A stretch of DNA of 64,000 nucleotides from Cheilinus undulatus. Its lineage: Eukaryota > Chordata > Actinopteri > Labriformes > Labridae. The position numbers and the translations under genes are program-made. Location of the stretch: contig NC_054869.1 of NCBI RefSeq assembly GCF_018320785.1, positions 41,505,789-41,569,788 of the forward strand, given 5' to 3'. Positions 47,801 to 58,690 of this stretch are shown piece by piece. The notes beneath the pieces were generated by a model. It was given only the letters and a program-made list of their open reading frames with translations, was not told the DNA's origin and searched no databases. Numbering within the stretch: position 1 is the first letter of the stretch; the number at the start of each line of letters is the position of its first letter.

Positions 47801-50800
47801 TGCTATTCAAAGGGGTAGCTTTCAGGTTCCAAAGAAACCAACAGAAGTAAGAAATGTGTCTTATGGCACAAAACATATTTATAAATCTAAGTAGCATGAG
47901 AAGACATGTAAAGAACTACAGTTGTAGTTTAAATGTAAACTAAAATAATCCATACTCATTTAGCAGTAAATTAATTTTTATTTAAAGTGCAGTGATAAAA
48001 TAAAAGCATTTTCTTTTCATTTCCCATGTTGAAACGTTGATACTGACTGCACTCACCCACTGCAGGAGTGTAGATGAACCTGTGGATCCAGCTGGGGTTT
48101 GTAGAGGGAAAGCTGTGGATAAAATGTTTGATGGGGCTGGTCTGACTTTTAGCGACATCTTCTAAATGAAAAGCATGATCCAGCAAAATGGACCACTGAA
48201 CGTGAGCTTGTCTGTGTCTCTGCACTGCAGAGATGACCTGTAAAACAAAAACAGGTAACAGGACAAATAATTACTATACACCACTTCATTAGCCTTGAAA
48301 AGCAGATGGATTGGCCAGATTCCACATCCGTCATCAGGCAAATCCACCTCGCAAAACTCTAGGGCTGTGGTCAACCAAAGAAAAACTTGGTTGTCTAAAA
48401 TCGCACCAGATCATCAATTAATTGATTGGTCATGGAACGGACCAAAATCATCCTTTTTAACAAAATGTTGCCACACCGTTGACTTTTTCGACATGTTGTC
48501 AATTAACAGGAAATGGAGTACAAACGTGCTTCGCGGGCTTTACTCTCCTCTAAGGTGGGAGGGTCCTAGTGACGTTGTTTTGACTTGCTGGGTATTTAAC
48601 CTGTAATGAATTACCCTTAAAGGCACAAGTAAAATATATTTAAATAGTTATATTCATAGTTTTTTTAAATATAAATTATATTTTGTTACACTACATAACT
48701 GAAAAAATAAAAACACATGACGTCTCCCATCTCACCCCTGCAAAAAATTGTTTCTTCCAATTAAAGTAGCACGTGCGATTGTTCAACCAATTGGATTTTG
48801 GTCGTACATGAGGTCATCGACCAATTGTCTTGAGGCTGTCAGCCCTACAAAACTCATATCTGAAATGCATGGGAGGTTTCCAAGATAAATGTGAAATATG
48901 TCCTATCCAGTGGAAATATGAAACATTCTACCTGGAGTGTCAGGTTACCAATGCATCAAGTTAAGATTTTCATTTGAAATAACAACACAACAATAGAAAT
49001 GATGTTTACTTTTTTATGAAGCTTAATTAGACTTCTTTTGGTGGGAATGACATTCTGTTCAGCCCCAGAGCTTTCCACATCTCTTCCCATCTCTTCCTGG
49101 TACTCACTGGGACACTGCAAAAAAAATGAGAATCTTACAAAAAAAGTACAGGATGATGCTGCAAAGACAGAGAACGTATACAGAAAATTAAGAAAAAGGG
49201 TTTTTATCGAATGAATGATTTGTATCATGTTCCTTGGTCACCTTGGTCAAAATGGTGTCCACACACTTTCTGAGACTGTTGTTGTACTTCACAGATTCAT
49301 GGACACTGGCCACCTCCTAATTACAGAAAAAAATGTATGTTCTTGTTAAAGTAAAATAAAGGAAAATGAGGCAAAAAAAAAACAAATATAACCTGTAATT
49401 TAATTAATTTAAATAACAAAGAAAACTTTTTATAAAACAAAAGACTTTAAAAAGCAAAATTCTTTCAAGTTCTTCACCTGCTCCTCACTCTACTCTTTAT
49501 AATCTCACCTCCATAACATCTGCCAGGTTCTCCTCTGCCTCTGCCTTTTCAGTAGCCATCTTTGCTGTCTTAAAGTAGGCCTTGGCCTGCAGGTAACCAT
49601 TGGAGGATGAGAGCCAATAAGAACGCGGGATCTCAACCAAGCCATATCCTAGTAACAGAACAAGGAGGAAGAGACCCCAGGTGTTTGCAGCAGTGATGCC
49701 GATAGTCTGGAGCTCTCTCCTGCAAGAGTTTTATATGTTTCAAACAATAGCTCTTGGTGAAAAAACACCTTACAGTGCACAGTGCATGACTTCAGAGCAC
49801 TTTTGTTGTATGATTTTTTTCATCCTGTTTGGTGTCATTAGCCATGGAACATTTACAGAGTTCAGGCAGGTTCTACTCACCATGTGAGTTGCCACTTTGG
49901 GTGAGTGGCCAGGTAGATGAGCAGAGAGATGAAGATAAGGAGGTAGGTGCCATAATAGAGAGCATTTTCAATGAGAGCTGTTTTAATCTTTCCAACTCTT
50001 GAAAAAGCTCCTGCTCGTGCATAAGACTGCATGAAAGGCAACAGCAGCCTGTTGAAACAAAAAAACACACAAAAAGAGAGACTTAGCCCATGGGGCTCAT
50101 GCACCTTTTCCAAGGTCAAAATCAAGCAATTTCAAAGCACTTTCAAGGGAAATTTTCAAGCTTTTCAAGCACCTTCAGCAGTGATAAATTATGTATTTAT
50201 GAATGCATGTACACTTAGAAATATTACAGAAAACAGATCTTATCTCATATTTAGGACTGAGGTGTTAGGCCTAAAGTACACTGAAATATCAGTATCGACT
50301 AAAATTAACTTGTAAAATATCGGCATGAGGGATACTAGCAAAATGAAATTCAATATCTGCAAAATTCAAACATATAAACAGATATGAATCTATAAAAGAC
50401 CAAAATTATGTTTTGTTGTAGTTTAATAGATGGTCAATGAATTTAAGTAAAACATAAGTAAGTTAAAGTTTAACAGTTGCCATATAACATCAATTTCAAT
50501 AAACTCTTTGTAAAATGTTTTTTCCTAACATTATTTTTGAATGCCTTTATGAATGATTTTATCATGATTTACTTATGTTTGACCTTTTATATTGCTCTAA
50601 CAATTTAACTTTTCACTAAAATACCCACTTTGATAAAGGGGCGCATCAATTATAATTCCACGCACTTCATGAAGCACTTTCTCTGAAATCCAAGCACTTT
50701 TTTCATCCTGACAACCCAACAGGAAAATTCTAGCATTATCAAGGCTTTCAAGCACCTACATGAACCCTGAATACAAGAAAACACAAAGGTCTTTATAAAA

Positions 50801-52016
50801 TGGTGGAACATAATAAGGTAAAGGATATTCTCAGATTTTACCAAGTAAGAAACTGGGAGGTCCAGTATACAACTCTCCAGAACACTGGTAAGATGCCATC
50901 TGGGATATAGCTCCATGGCTCCTCACAAGCCTGAGGTATCCTGTAAAACAAACACCAAGTTTAGTATGACGTTATATCAGACATTGGCAAAAACAGTTGC
51001 AAAAAAAGTTGTGCAGGTGTTGACATCTTTTGGCCCACATTGCTTTAGCGTGCAGCAATGGTCAGAAACCCTGTGACAAGAAACTCTACAGCAAAAGAAC
51101 TGACTACTGCACTAGAACCAAGCAGTGTTTATTCAGAATATTTTGCTGCATGGTTATGCTGAAAAAAATATTTTGAATAAAGCACAAGTGAAAAAAAAAA
51201 CACAGTAACTCACAACAAATCTTCCAGTGAAGGAACAACAACCTGCCGAAAATACGGCTTAAATGCAAGTCCATTCAAGATTTCTGTGATTTAGATCAGT
51301 GAAACATTAGAAAACTGTATGGCACTGAAACTGATATGCTTGATGTTAAATGATGTTTGTTTGATGATGTTTACTGTTGTACTGTATTGAATCCCGTTGG
51401 ATGACCCTGGAACACAATCTTGGAGGTGGATTGCTTTGAAATTAACACTGTGGCCCCAGTGCTAATAAATCAAACCCTATCTTATTTACCTGACAGTTGG
51501 GTAAACAGAGAGGATTTCATCTGTCTGATTGGAGCTTTCTGCTCGAGTTACAGGAGTAGGATGGTCGTTTGCATTGTCAAGGAGACACTGCTTATAGATG
51601 GTCTGCAAGAGGAGCACAGTTTACACAGGAAGTCAAACACTTCATGAAACACATAATCAAGCCTATTCATCACATTACAATTATTCAGACTAGATGCCTG
51701 TGGCAACAGGAGTATGAACCTAACAGAGAGTTGAACCAAATTGTGACACAGACTATTAAAAAACACGTCCTCTTAATCCTGTTTTTCCTGAGAAACTAAG
51801 ATTAAATGAAAGAGACATAACAGAGCTGCTGTTGCTTCTTACCGTGCTGACATCAAGTGGCAAAATGAAGACGATGAGGAAGCAAAGGTACCAAGAAAGA
51901 AGCGTCCCCAACAGGACCATCCGCTGCTGCTTCCGCAGGTCTCCATAACGCTGGAGGAGGTAGAGCGCCAAGAAGAAGACTACAACAACCACAATGGCTA
52001 GAACAGCACCACTCAT
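35859..52016 (-). CDS. lmbrd2: LMBR1 domain-containing protein 2 (17 coding exons, 687 aa)
   Basis: Multi-pass membrane protein of the LMBR1 family; human LMBRD2 (695 aa) has been linked to beta-adrenergic receptor signalling. Exons, 5' to 3': 52016-51843, 51602-51490, 50940-50842, 50048-49881, 49719-49509, 49316-49242, 49114-49010, 48237-48057, 46815-46634, 45064-44931, 44811-44706, 44522-44425, 37767-37664, 37286-37240, 37100-36992, 36118-36025, 35922-35859. The total is 2064 nt with every phase compatible. Recognisable blocks: [20 protein letters not shown] with [120 protein letters not shown] and the end [13 protein letters not shown]. About nine hydrophobic segments are visible. The second exon encodes a short variable luminal loop. 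A 6.7-kb repeat-rich intron separates exons 12 and 13. Confidence 0.96.
37820..37990. repeat. Possible hAT-type transposon end fragment
   Basis: GGGGTTATAGAGATTTCAGG, then GGGGCGCAAGCTCTG, followed by AAAAAGGTTGGGAACC resembles the end of old hAT (Charlie-type) elements. There are no coding remnants. It directly precedes the SINE at about 37990. Confidence 0.35.
37990..38170 (+). repeat. tRNA-derived SINE, plus orientation
   Basis: The head has a pol III A box (TGGTCTAATGGTTA, from about 37991) and B box (GGTTCAAGTCC, 38051-38061); the body has CATGTCATTACCCACTCTCT and the 3' end is AAAAATAAATAAAT. The head no longer folds as a good tRNA, so it is not a tRNA gene. Two more copies of the family lie at 54957-55163 and 60318-60505 (both minus). 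Confidence 0.75.
38171..44424. other. Large lmbrd2 intron, repeat debris, no exon seen
   Basis: Apart from entries listed separately, I find only fragments. At 39630-40330 there is degraded text resembling L2-type LINE 3' sequence, for example GCTAATGTGGAGAGGCAAGC and CCAGCTGGAGATGGTGG. At 41870-42115 there is a common fish repeat with TTTTGCCCAAGGATATATC and CAACTCAACCTGGTGAGCC. The rest shows nothing I can support. Confidence 0.45.
42917..43786. repeat. Possible hAT-type element, TAGGGAT ends
   Basis: The left TAGGGATTCATGATACTGG and the reverse complement of the right TGGGATGTATGATATTATC form a weak inverted pair. The interior repeats phrases such as GATATTGATATACATGG shared with the copy at 28.2 kb. 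I could not see a target duplication. Confidence 0.35.
45210..46072. mobile_element. MITE with 20-bp terminal inverted repeats
   Basis: The left AAGGTCCTTGCACACCAGAGG-type end (split here as AAGGTCCTTGCACACC plus AGAGG) and the reverse complement of the right AAGGCCTTTGCACACCAAGG pair over about 20 bp. The interior is non-coding except for a Tc1-like relic listed separately. I could not define a target duplication, so the superfamily is open; a Harbinger-type family is possible. It is in an lmbrd2 intron. Confidence 0.5.
45655..45850 (-). pseudogene. Short Tc1-type transposase relic
   Basis: The minus strand reads [18 protein letters not shown] and RATRRKPLI, matching the helix-turn-helix linker region (GRxARRKPLL) of Tc1 transposases. 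The relic is about 60 codons and has no catalytic domain. It lies within the MITE at 45210-46072. Confidence 0.5.
48360..48847. mobile_element. hAT-type non-autonomous element with perfect 8-bp target duplication
   Basis: The ends TAGGGCTGTGGTCAACC (left) and TAGGGCTGACAGCC (reverse complement of right) are inverted; subterminal ATTGGTCG / TTGATTGGTC motifs recur on both sides. CAAAACTC directly flanks both ends (48352-48359 and 48848-48855), an 8-bp duplication as hAT transposases make. At 488 bp it lacks a transposase. It lies in the lmbrd2 intron between exons 48237-48057 and 49114-49010. Confidence 0.8.
50090..50768. repeat. Repeat with weakly inverted ends, lmbrd2 intron
   Basis: The left side has GGGCTCATGCACCTTTTCC and runs of CAAGCACTTTCAAGG-like text; the right side, reversed, reads AGGGTTCATGTAGGTGCTTG then AAAGCCTTGA. 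This looks like a short DNA transposon common in fish, but the termini are decayed. Confidence 0.4.
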
Positions 52017-53030
52017 AGTGATGAATGCAGAGGCTGGCGTCAAGAAGTCATGATGATGGACTGCTTAATGAGACAGAGGGAGGGAGAAAGAGAGCCTCGT
52101 TGGACAAACTGCAATCAGACTGGTTATCAGCTGTTATCTGGTGGATAACATGGCCACAGTACGTTCCTAACATTCAGGGATAACACTTGAATGAAACAGG
52201 AATGAGTGAGAGATGAGTTAAAGAACTTTCACTATTGATTTTGGCAATCCATGTCAGCAAAGTAGTAACTGATTTAGTTCTGACACTGCTGTCCTTTAAC
52301 AGTCAAATGTGTACAACTGTTAATTTCAGGCGTTAAAATAAACAATATTAATCATTCAGTTTTAACACTATTGGTCCCATTTACTTTTGTAGGTCACACA
52401 AATAACATCAATATAATTTAAACCTTTTCCACAACCTGCTAAAGCCTCCACACTGGAGCTTGAATGCAACGGTTATTTGTGGGGTCCTTAGGCTTCAGTT
52501 TAAGGCCCATTCATGTTTATTTTGAGGGCAAGAGAAAGGTGGAATTGCCAAAACACGCCCAGTAGTAAATGCTGTAGATGCATAGCCTATTGTAAATAGT
52601 TGGTTGTTGTTAAATCAGAAATATGTGAGCAAACAGGTACAGTATGTCCCTTTAGAGTCACCTTGCCTACCAATAAACAAAGGCCAAATGAAATTGTATT
52701 CTACAGCAAAGACCAACATTGTTAAACCCAACAGCAGCTATTTAGCAATGGCATGTATCTCCATTGTACCTTTCAGTTACTGGCAAGCTTAAAAAAAGCT
52801 GTAATGTCTTCACTTTTTCCAACGAAAACGAAATCTAATGGACCACTTGCCTAGTTATTTCCTCGCTGAGTGACAAGCAATTTTGTCGAGTTAAATAACT
52901 GCAGAATATTCACGTTTCAGTTGGATGTTTACTTTGCTCTCGTATTGTTGATTAAGCTCGTCAGTTAAGATTTACCCGGTTTAAACAAAGAGCCCACGAA
53001 TCAAGAAAGTACACCCGCAATGACGCTTAC

Positions 53031-53466
53031 CTTTAGTGTCTTTTTTCTCAGAGCTGAGCTAGTAAACAAGTAAACAGTCAAAAAAATCTGTTACATCGTG
53101 TTCTCGGAGGCGGAGAGCCGACAAATGTACACAACCTTTGAAACTACATTACGTAACTGCCAAACAACACGCTAGCGATGACGTAACAAGGCATTCTGGG
53201 TATTGTAGGCGAAACGATGCTCGGAGCAGGAAGTTCTTCAGTGGAAACGTTTCTGATTGGTCGGAGTCAGAGCCCCGCCAACAAAGAAATTTAAAATAAA
53301 CCCGAAGCGACAGGTCGATACTACCACAAGAAAACATGTCGTGTAGGAAAATGACACTCAGTATAGAATTTCCGAGAAGGACAGACCCAGTGCGATGGGA
53401 AAAATTCAAATATCCGGGGCATATTATCAGGAAGGACTGAAGTAATGAGGATGATGTTAAGCGTCA
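53031..53466. promoter_or_regulatory. Bidirectional promoter region between lmbrd2 and a candidate plus-strand gene
   Basis: A minus-strand donor (CACTAAAG, then GTAAGCG) at 53030-53031 marks the end of a noncoding first lmbrd2 exon; on the plus strand a first-exon donor (ACCCAG, then GTAAGAAC) occurs at 53496. The gap is CpG-rich compared with its surroundings and has an inverted CCAAT box (GATTGGTCGG near 53255). The layout fits a divergent housekeeping-type promoter. Confidence 0.55.
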
Positions 53467-56400
53467 ATGGAGAGCCTGCGTAAGCTCTCTACCCAGGTAA
53501 GAACTCAAAATCAACAATTCATATGATGCTTGAATTGTCATCACATTTAAACCCATGTAATAATAGTTTTTAGAGCATTTCACCATATTTCTACTTTGTC
53601 AGTTTTACGGATTTAGCCTAATTAAATAATGCTTTTAGGAAACTAGCTCACATGAACATTTAAGTGTGAAGCAGGTGCTTTCGTAGTCATGAACTTCAAA
53701 ATAATAATTAGATTCAATACCCGTATTATTATAACATTTTATCAGACAGAGTGATAGAGGTTGATACTGCATACAATATTTCAAGATACAGAATCTTATT
53801 ACCAAATAAACATACCATGAAACTGGTTTAAATGAGTCAGTATGTACCTACGTTGATGATTCAGATGAGCACCTGCTGCTTCCTTCTCTCTCACTCACTG
53901 GCCCCCTCCCCTCTCACACCCTCCCTCACAGTGAACCCTCACTTAAAATTGTGTTTTGTCTGTGTATTATATGGATATCAACCATGGTATAAGACAGGTA
54001 AAGGCAGAAGTTTGAACTCACAGCCGCCTACCAGGGACTGAATTAAAAAGTTGCTCTCCATCTCTGCAATTTGGTACAGCGCTATGACACATGAGCGTGT
54101 GCTGTATGAAGCTCTCTGTCAGGCTGGGTGGATCCAGAGTGATTTTAAAGAAGTGACAGAGCCACAGACTGGCAGGACTCAACAGTTTGCCCCGTTCTAT
54201 GAATTTCTGCAGTGAATATAAATAAAACGCAACCGATTCAGTTTACAAGGCTCGAGTGCGTGGCGTTTCGGTTTATTGGATTACGGATCCAGATAAAGGG
54301 ATCAGAAGATAACAGATGCAATGTGTGAAGACCCTAATGTGATATATAGTGAAAATTTCCTCATTCTCACTACGTCCCCCTTCCTCTGGTATGAAATAAG
54401 TTTGCTTTTCATACTTCTTTTTCTTCCCTTCAAACTGTGCAGTATTTTTTTTACCCCTTTTTCCGCAGGTTTTCTTTTATGTGTCCAACTTCCTCACAAT
54501 TGTGACATTTTTCATCGGCAAACCTGCAGTCTTTTTGACCAGGTGGTTTCCTCCACCGCATCTGTAGCATTTTGTGATGCCCAGCTGGGGCTTTGGTCGC
54601 TGACCTTGTTCACTGACCCCACTGCTCTGTTCCATTTACCAGGTCCTTTCATGCCATGTCTCTTTGCTGCCTTCATTGCTTATGCAAACATGAGCGCTTT
54701 TTCTAAAGTCAGTCCTCTGACAGCAGCCTCTGCTGTGTCCCGTCTTCATTGACGGCATGGATCAAACAATCTCTCAACATCATTGTCAACAAATCACCTC
54801 ACCAAAGCCAAAGTCCTGCACCAGCTTTCTTAGTTCTGCCACAAAATCACCCACACTTTGTATATTACTCTGGGGCCATCTGTTGGCACTAAGATGCAAT
54901 AACATTTCACACTCACTTCATTACACAGGGAAGTCCCCAAATGATGATGTGTTAGGTTTTTTTCTTTTTTTTTTTTTTTAAGATTTATTTTGGTTCTTAT
55001 TTTTATGCTTTTGTTGATAGTGAAGGACACTGGAGACATAATTAGACACAGAGATGAGAGAGTGGGGAGAGACATGCAGGAACGTGCCCCAGGCCGGATT
55101 CGAACCCAGGCTGACCACCTACGTGGAGCGCTCCTTAAGCCACTAGGCCACCTGCGCCCAAACGTGTTAGGATTTTATTGATATTAATTTTATTTTACAG
55201 CAAATTTTTGAAGTGGTACACCCAAGAAGTCTTCTGAGAGGTATCAAGAACAACTGGAGCAACGGTGTGGTGTACAAGTCGATGCAGATAGAAAGACACA
55301 CCACCAATTACACTTGTAAGATGAACATTTGTAATCTTATTCTTGTCCTTTTACAGCTGTTGTGTTTTTTTTTACCAGACTATTTATTTATTTATATGTT
55401 TATTTCATTTAATAAAACACAATTAATATCAAACGTAAAATCTTCAACTATGAATGAAAAGGAGCAGGAAGAAGGAATTTACACATATTTAATCATAAAA
55501 AAAACATTTTAAATTGTTAAAAGCAGTCAAAAAATACACACATCTTTACCATTTGCTGCTTTATGAAAATTTTCTGCTTCGGCTGTGCCACAAGTACATT
55601 TAGTCATTTAACACTAAGTCAGTCTGAATTAAATTATTTCAACACTGATTTTATCAAAACAATTGTTTAAATTTTCTTTAAAACTGTAGCCAGTCTCGTT
55701 ATTCAAATCTAGGTTTTAGATGTGCATCAACGAGAGTTTGTCTGAAGATGCTAAAAAAAAGATATCTCGGCAGTCTTACAAGTTCCTCTTTAGGATAATT
55801 ATTTCTGACAGTTTCATCTATAACACAAAAGTCCCACTGAATGAATTCAAAGTCATTTGCCATTCAGCAAACCCTTAAGTTTACATTTTCCTTACAATGA
55901 ATGAAAAAGAGGCAGTGCATCAATACAAGTGTTGTACTTGCAAGTCAATCTTGAATGTCCCTTGATATCAAAGCAGAGGGAAGTTACAAAAGACAGGTAT
56001 TTTTATTCTGACAAAAAAAAAAAAGAAACACTGAAAGATCAGTCCTGCATAAACATCCACATATAAGGGTCATCAGAGTACAGAGGGCCCAGTACATTTA
56101 AGCACACAGCTCTGGTTTCCAGTAAAAAATCCATGTGGTTCAGCATTTCCAAACATAGATTTTCCACAAGATACAGACACAGAGACCAGTCATCAGCCGC
56201 TCTGGACATATCCAGTGTATCCATCCACACTGAGCCAAAGATGCCCAGAGACTCAGTCCAGTCCTCAAGGAAAGTCTCCACCAGCTCCATCTGGTCACCT
56301 CATCTGTTCTGGGTCAACACCGGTGAGCAGTCACTTCTGCATATCCATCATGTCAAAAAGTTCCCATCTGGTCTCTTAGTGTTTCACTTGTTTCTCTGCT

Positions 56401-56565
56401 GTGTTGCATTGCCTCCTTCTTGTTTCTGCAGCTAATAAAGCTCTGATCCTCTGCAACACTTACAGTTCAACCTGGCAGCCCAAGCAGGTGCTTAGAGAAG
56501 CCATCTGTCATCTTCATCCTTACCTTAACACCCCCCCCCACCCCCACCCCGCCACAGATTACTGA
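53467..56565 (+). CDS. Candidate small gene of unknown function (3 exons, 92 aa), head-to-head with lmbrd2
   Basis: I do not recognise this gene. Proposed exons: 53467-53496 (MESLRKLSTQ), 55201-55315 (QIFEVVHPRSLLRGIKNN, then WSNGVVYKSMQIERH), 56432-56565 (NKALILCNTYSSTWQPKQ, then VLREAICHLHPYLN, ending PHPATDY). The borders are good: CCCAG/GTAAG, ATTTTACAG before 55201, ACTT/GTAAGATG, TTTCTGCAG before 56432. Phases agree and the total of 279 nt closes on TGA at 56563-56565, with AATAAA at 56652-56657. There is no signal peptide and no obvious membrane segment. A Ty3/gypsy relic and a SINE sit in intron 1. An upstream short ORF (from 53455) overlaps the start. Alternatives: an exon at 62136 (after CCTCACAG) instead of or in addition to the last one, or a noncoding RNA. 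The three pieces could also be chance. Confidence 0.35.
53931..54214 (+). other. Two further exon-like segments of uncertain status
   Basis: 53931-53996 sits between a long pyrimidine tract ending CCCTCACAG and a donor (AGACAG, then GTAAAG) and is open as NPHLKLCFVCVLYGY. From about 54050 to the TGA at 54212-54214 a frame reads SAMTHERVLYEALCQAGW, then IQSDFKEVTEPQTGR and APFYEFLQ, and AATAAA follows within 10 bp. These look coding, but I cannot join them in frame to each other or to the exon at 53496, and I do not recognise the product. Confidence 0.25.
54420..54900 (-). pseudogene. Ty3/gypsy-type retrotransposon gag relic
   Basis: On the minus strand, fragments in order are DFVAELRKLVQDFGFGE, LRDCLIHAVNEDGTQQRLL, LTLEKALMFA and a zinc-knuckle-like CYRCGGGNH, the gag C-terminal layout of gypsy-type elements. 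It has internal stops and at least two frameshifts, and neither pol nor recognisable LTRs are seen. It is a dead fragment next to the SINE at 54957. Confidence 0.65.
54957..55163 (-). repeat. tRNA-derived SINE with target duplication, minus orientation
   Basis: On the minus strand the head reads GTGGCCTAGTGGCTTAAG (A box) and GGGTTCGAATCCGGCC (B box), and the element ends in an A-rich tail (T run near 54967-54979 on the plus strand). GTGTTAGG flanks it on both sides (54949-54956, 55164-55171). It is the same family as the copies at 38.0 and 60.3 kb. The head is tRNA-like but not a gene. Confidence 0.8.
56039..56290 (-). other. Unassigned 83-codon ORF with nearby poly(A) signal
   Basis: The minus-strand ORF starts MELVETFLEDWTESLGIF and ends YSDDPYMWMFMQD; it is acidic and rich in Trp, Leu and Met. 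AATAAA lies about 35 bp past its stop (near 56003 on the plus strand as TTTATT). An in-frame stop lies four codons before the ATG, so it would need to be a short ORF or a last exon. A second unassigned minus ORF is at 57961-58190 (LHDICSAPLRSLMLYSHLL). I recognise neither. Confidence 0.25.
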
Positions 56566-58249
56566 AGTAAGCTGTATAACAATTCAGTCCTAATGCTCTA
56601 AATTCATCCTCTGCATTGATAAACCTATGTGTGTTGATCTTTCCTAAAGCAAATAAAAGAGAATGCAGAGAATGTCATATTTGTCTCAGAGACTATCCAG
56701 CATCATGAAGTGCTTTAATGCAGACTCTTTCATTTTCAGTGAGCTCTCCACGTTTTACCATTTTGAACAGGAATGAGGGATTTCAAACTGAATTCACCCA
56801 AATTTGAGCCGGCTCACTGGGCTTCTCTGAGAAGTCAGAAATTAATCAAGCATAAAATTCAACCACTAAAACTCATTTTTCTGTTCAGGAATGCAAGTAA
56901 ATAACTATAATTTGACATATTAATCAAGAAATAATAATGTGCTTGACCTTTTTTTTCAGTTGTTTTTGTAAATCCGTAAATTTGAAAATTTATGGATAAC
57001 AATAATTATTATTTTTAGCATTAAAAATATCATTTCTAGTCTGAAAAAATGAGATATATGGGCAATTGATCAATATATTAATTTAACAAACAGGAGCCTC
57101 AGCAGAGTGTGGAAGAACCATACACAGCCACAACAGCCTGGCACCTCCTCTTAATGCTGGTCACCAGCCTGGTCCCACTCTCAAGTCAGCCAATGTGGTT
57201 GTGTTGGCCATACCTGTAGGTAGATTTGGTTTACAGTGAGTGAGTCAGCCTCCTTTCACACACAGTCAGCATCACAGGACAAGACATGATAAAGTGACCA
57301 GGGTGCTCAAATCTAAATTTACATTTTGGAACAGCCTACATGTTTACTGAAGTAACAATGAATGGAAAAAGATATTTTTGCTGTTCTGATAACTGGTGAG
57401 TTTTTAGGTTAAAAATGAAGTTCAGTTGTCATTGTTTGAAAGTAGAATGGACCCAGTCTTTGCTGACCTGCATGGGCCCCTCCACAGGGCTGGGCCCCTT
57501 TACCCTTTTTTCCTCCTTACAGGCGACTTTGTTTTAACAGGAATGGTTGAATTACATTGAATGGGATCTTGTACTTACAGTTGCTACCACTAGATGGAGA
57601 TAATGAATTTGTTCTTAGGTGGGCCTGAGTGGAATTACAAACTTCAGAGTAACTTCTGTAATAATAAGGCAGATACACCCTGGGATTGAGGCGATGGAGT
57701 TAGATATTACAGTGTAAATCATTCACAAAGGAAATGATACTCATTTATTGAGTGTGATAATGTGATTTACTTTAATCACTCTCTTACTTACAATAATAAT
57801 TAACAGATGTTAACCTGGCGTACAATTTTTGGATGATTTTTATTTCAGTTATAGATTTACTTTAACTTCATAACAGGCAAATAAAATGAAGAAATACTAT
57901 AAAATTTATTATATTTGAATGGTATATCTTCTGCCCCAACCATGCACATAGTGCCTCATACTATGCACCTGAGCTTTTTTCTTTGCCAGTGAGCCATCTG
58001 TTCTGTCGGCAAAAATACTGCCTGAACCTCTGACCAACAGTCAGGCTCTTCAATCTCAGGCTATTATTACTGAATATTAAAACTGTTAAAGCGGACGTCT
58101 TGTTTGGCTGCAGTAACAGGTGTGAGTAGAGCATCAGGCTCCTCAGCGGGGCGCTACAGATATCATGCAGAGTCCTGTCAAGCACTGGATTGTCCAGGAG
58201 AGTTCAATGTTTGTTATTCTGGTTTTCCTTCAACACTTAAAGCCTTAAG

Positions 58250-58690
58250 ATCGGTAGGGCTCCATGCCGGTTCTTGAACCTAATTTTGAACCAGCCGGTG
58301 CGTTCATACTGAAAAAAAAAAAAAGGTTCTGAACCTGAAAAGTTGGTTCTCAGCTGGAACCAAAAAAGTGTTGTTTCTTCCTCGCTAACTGTGACATCAC
58401 CAGTGGACATGTCACACTCTAGGTTGTGAAGAGAAGCAGAAAATGGAGAAAAAGTGGTCTGAGACAAAATGTTTGGTTGTGATCTGGTTATCAACAGAAT
58501 TCCAGGTGAAGCTGGAGAGTAGAACAAGGAAAAGCGGGTCATATGCCAAACTTGCGAAAGAGATGGCGAAGGCTGGGTTCACCTGAATGCAAGATCAAAT
58601 AATTAATAAACTCAATAAACCGCCTGAGTAATGCGGAGTAACGCTCTCCCACTTTGGTTCCACTTAAACTGGTATGAATGCGGACTCATG
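58250..58690. repeat. Possible Harbinger-type MITE relic
   Basis: The left part has CCGGTTCTTGAACC and GTGCGTTCATACTG; the right part has TTGGTTCCACTTAAACTGG, then TATGAATGCGG, which is inverted relative to the left. The ends are decayed and no transposase is visible. Confidence 0.3.

Noticed and set aside
54215..54310. Possible LTR end with TATAAATAAA and a purine-rich tract
   Set aside because: No second LTR, no primer-binding site I could support, and the nearby gag relic runs on the opposite strand; the AATAAA may simply be a poly(A) signal.
56524..56652. Minus-strand exon-like frame (INTHRFINAEDEFRALGLN)
   Set aside because: It runs into a G-rich run and a stop before any usable donor and overlaps a better-bordered plus-strand candidate exon.
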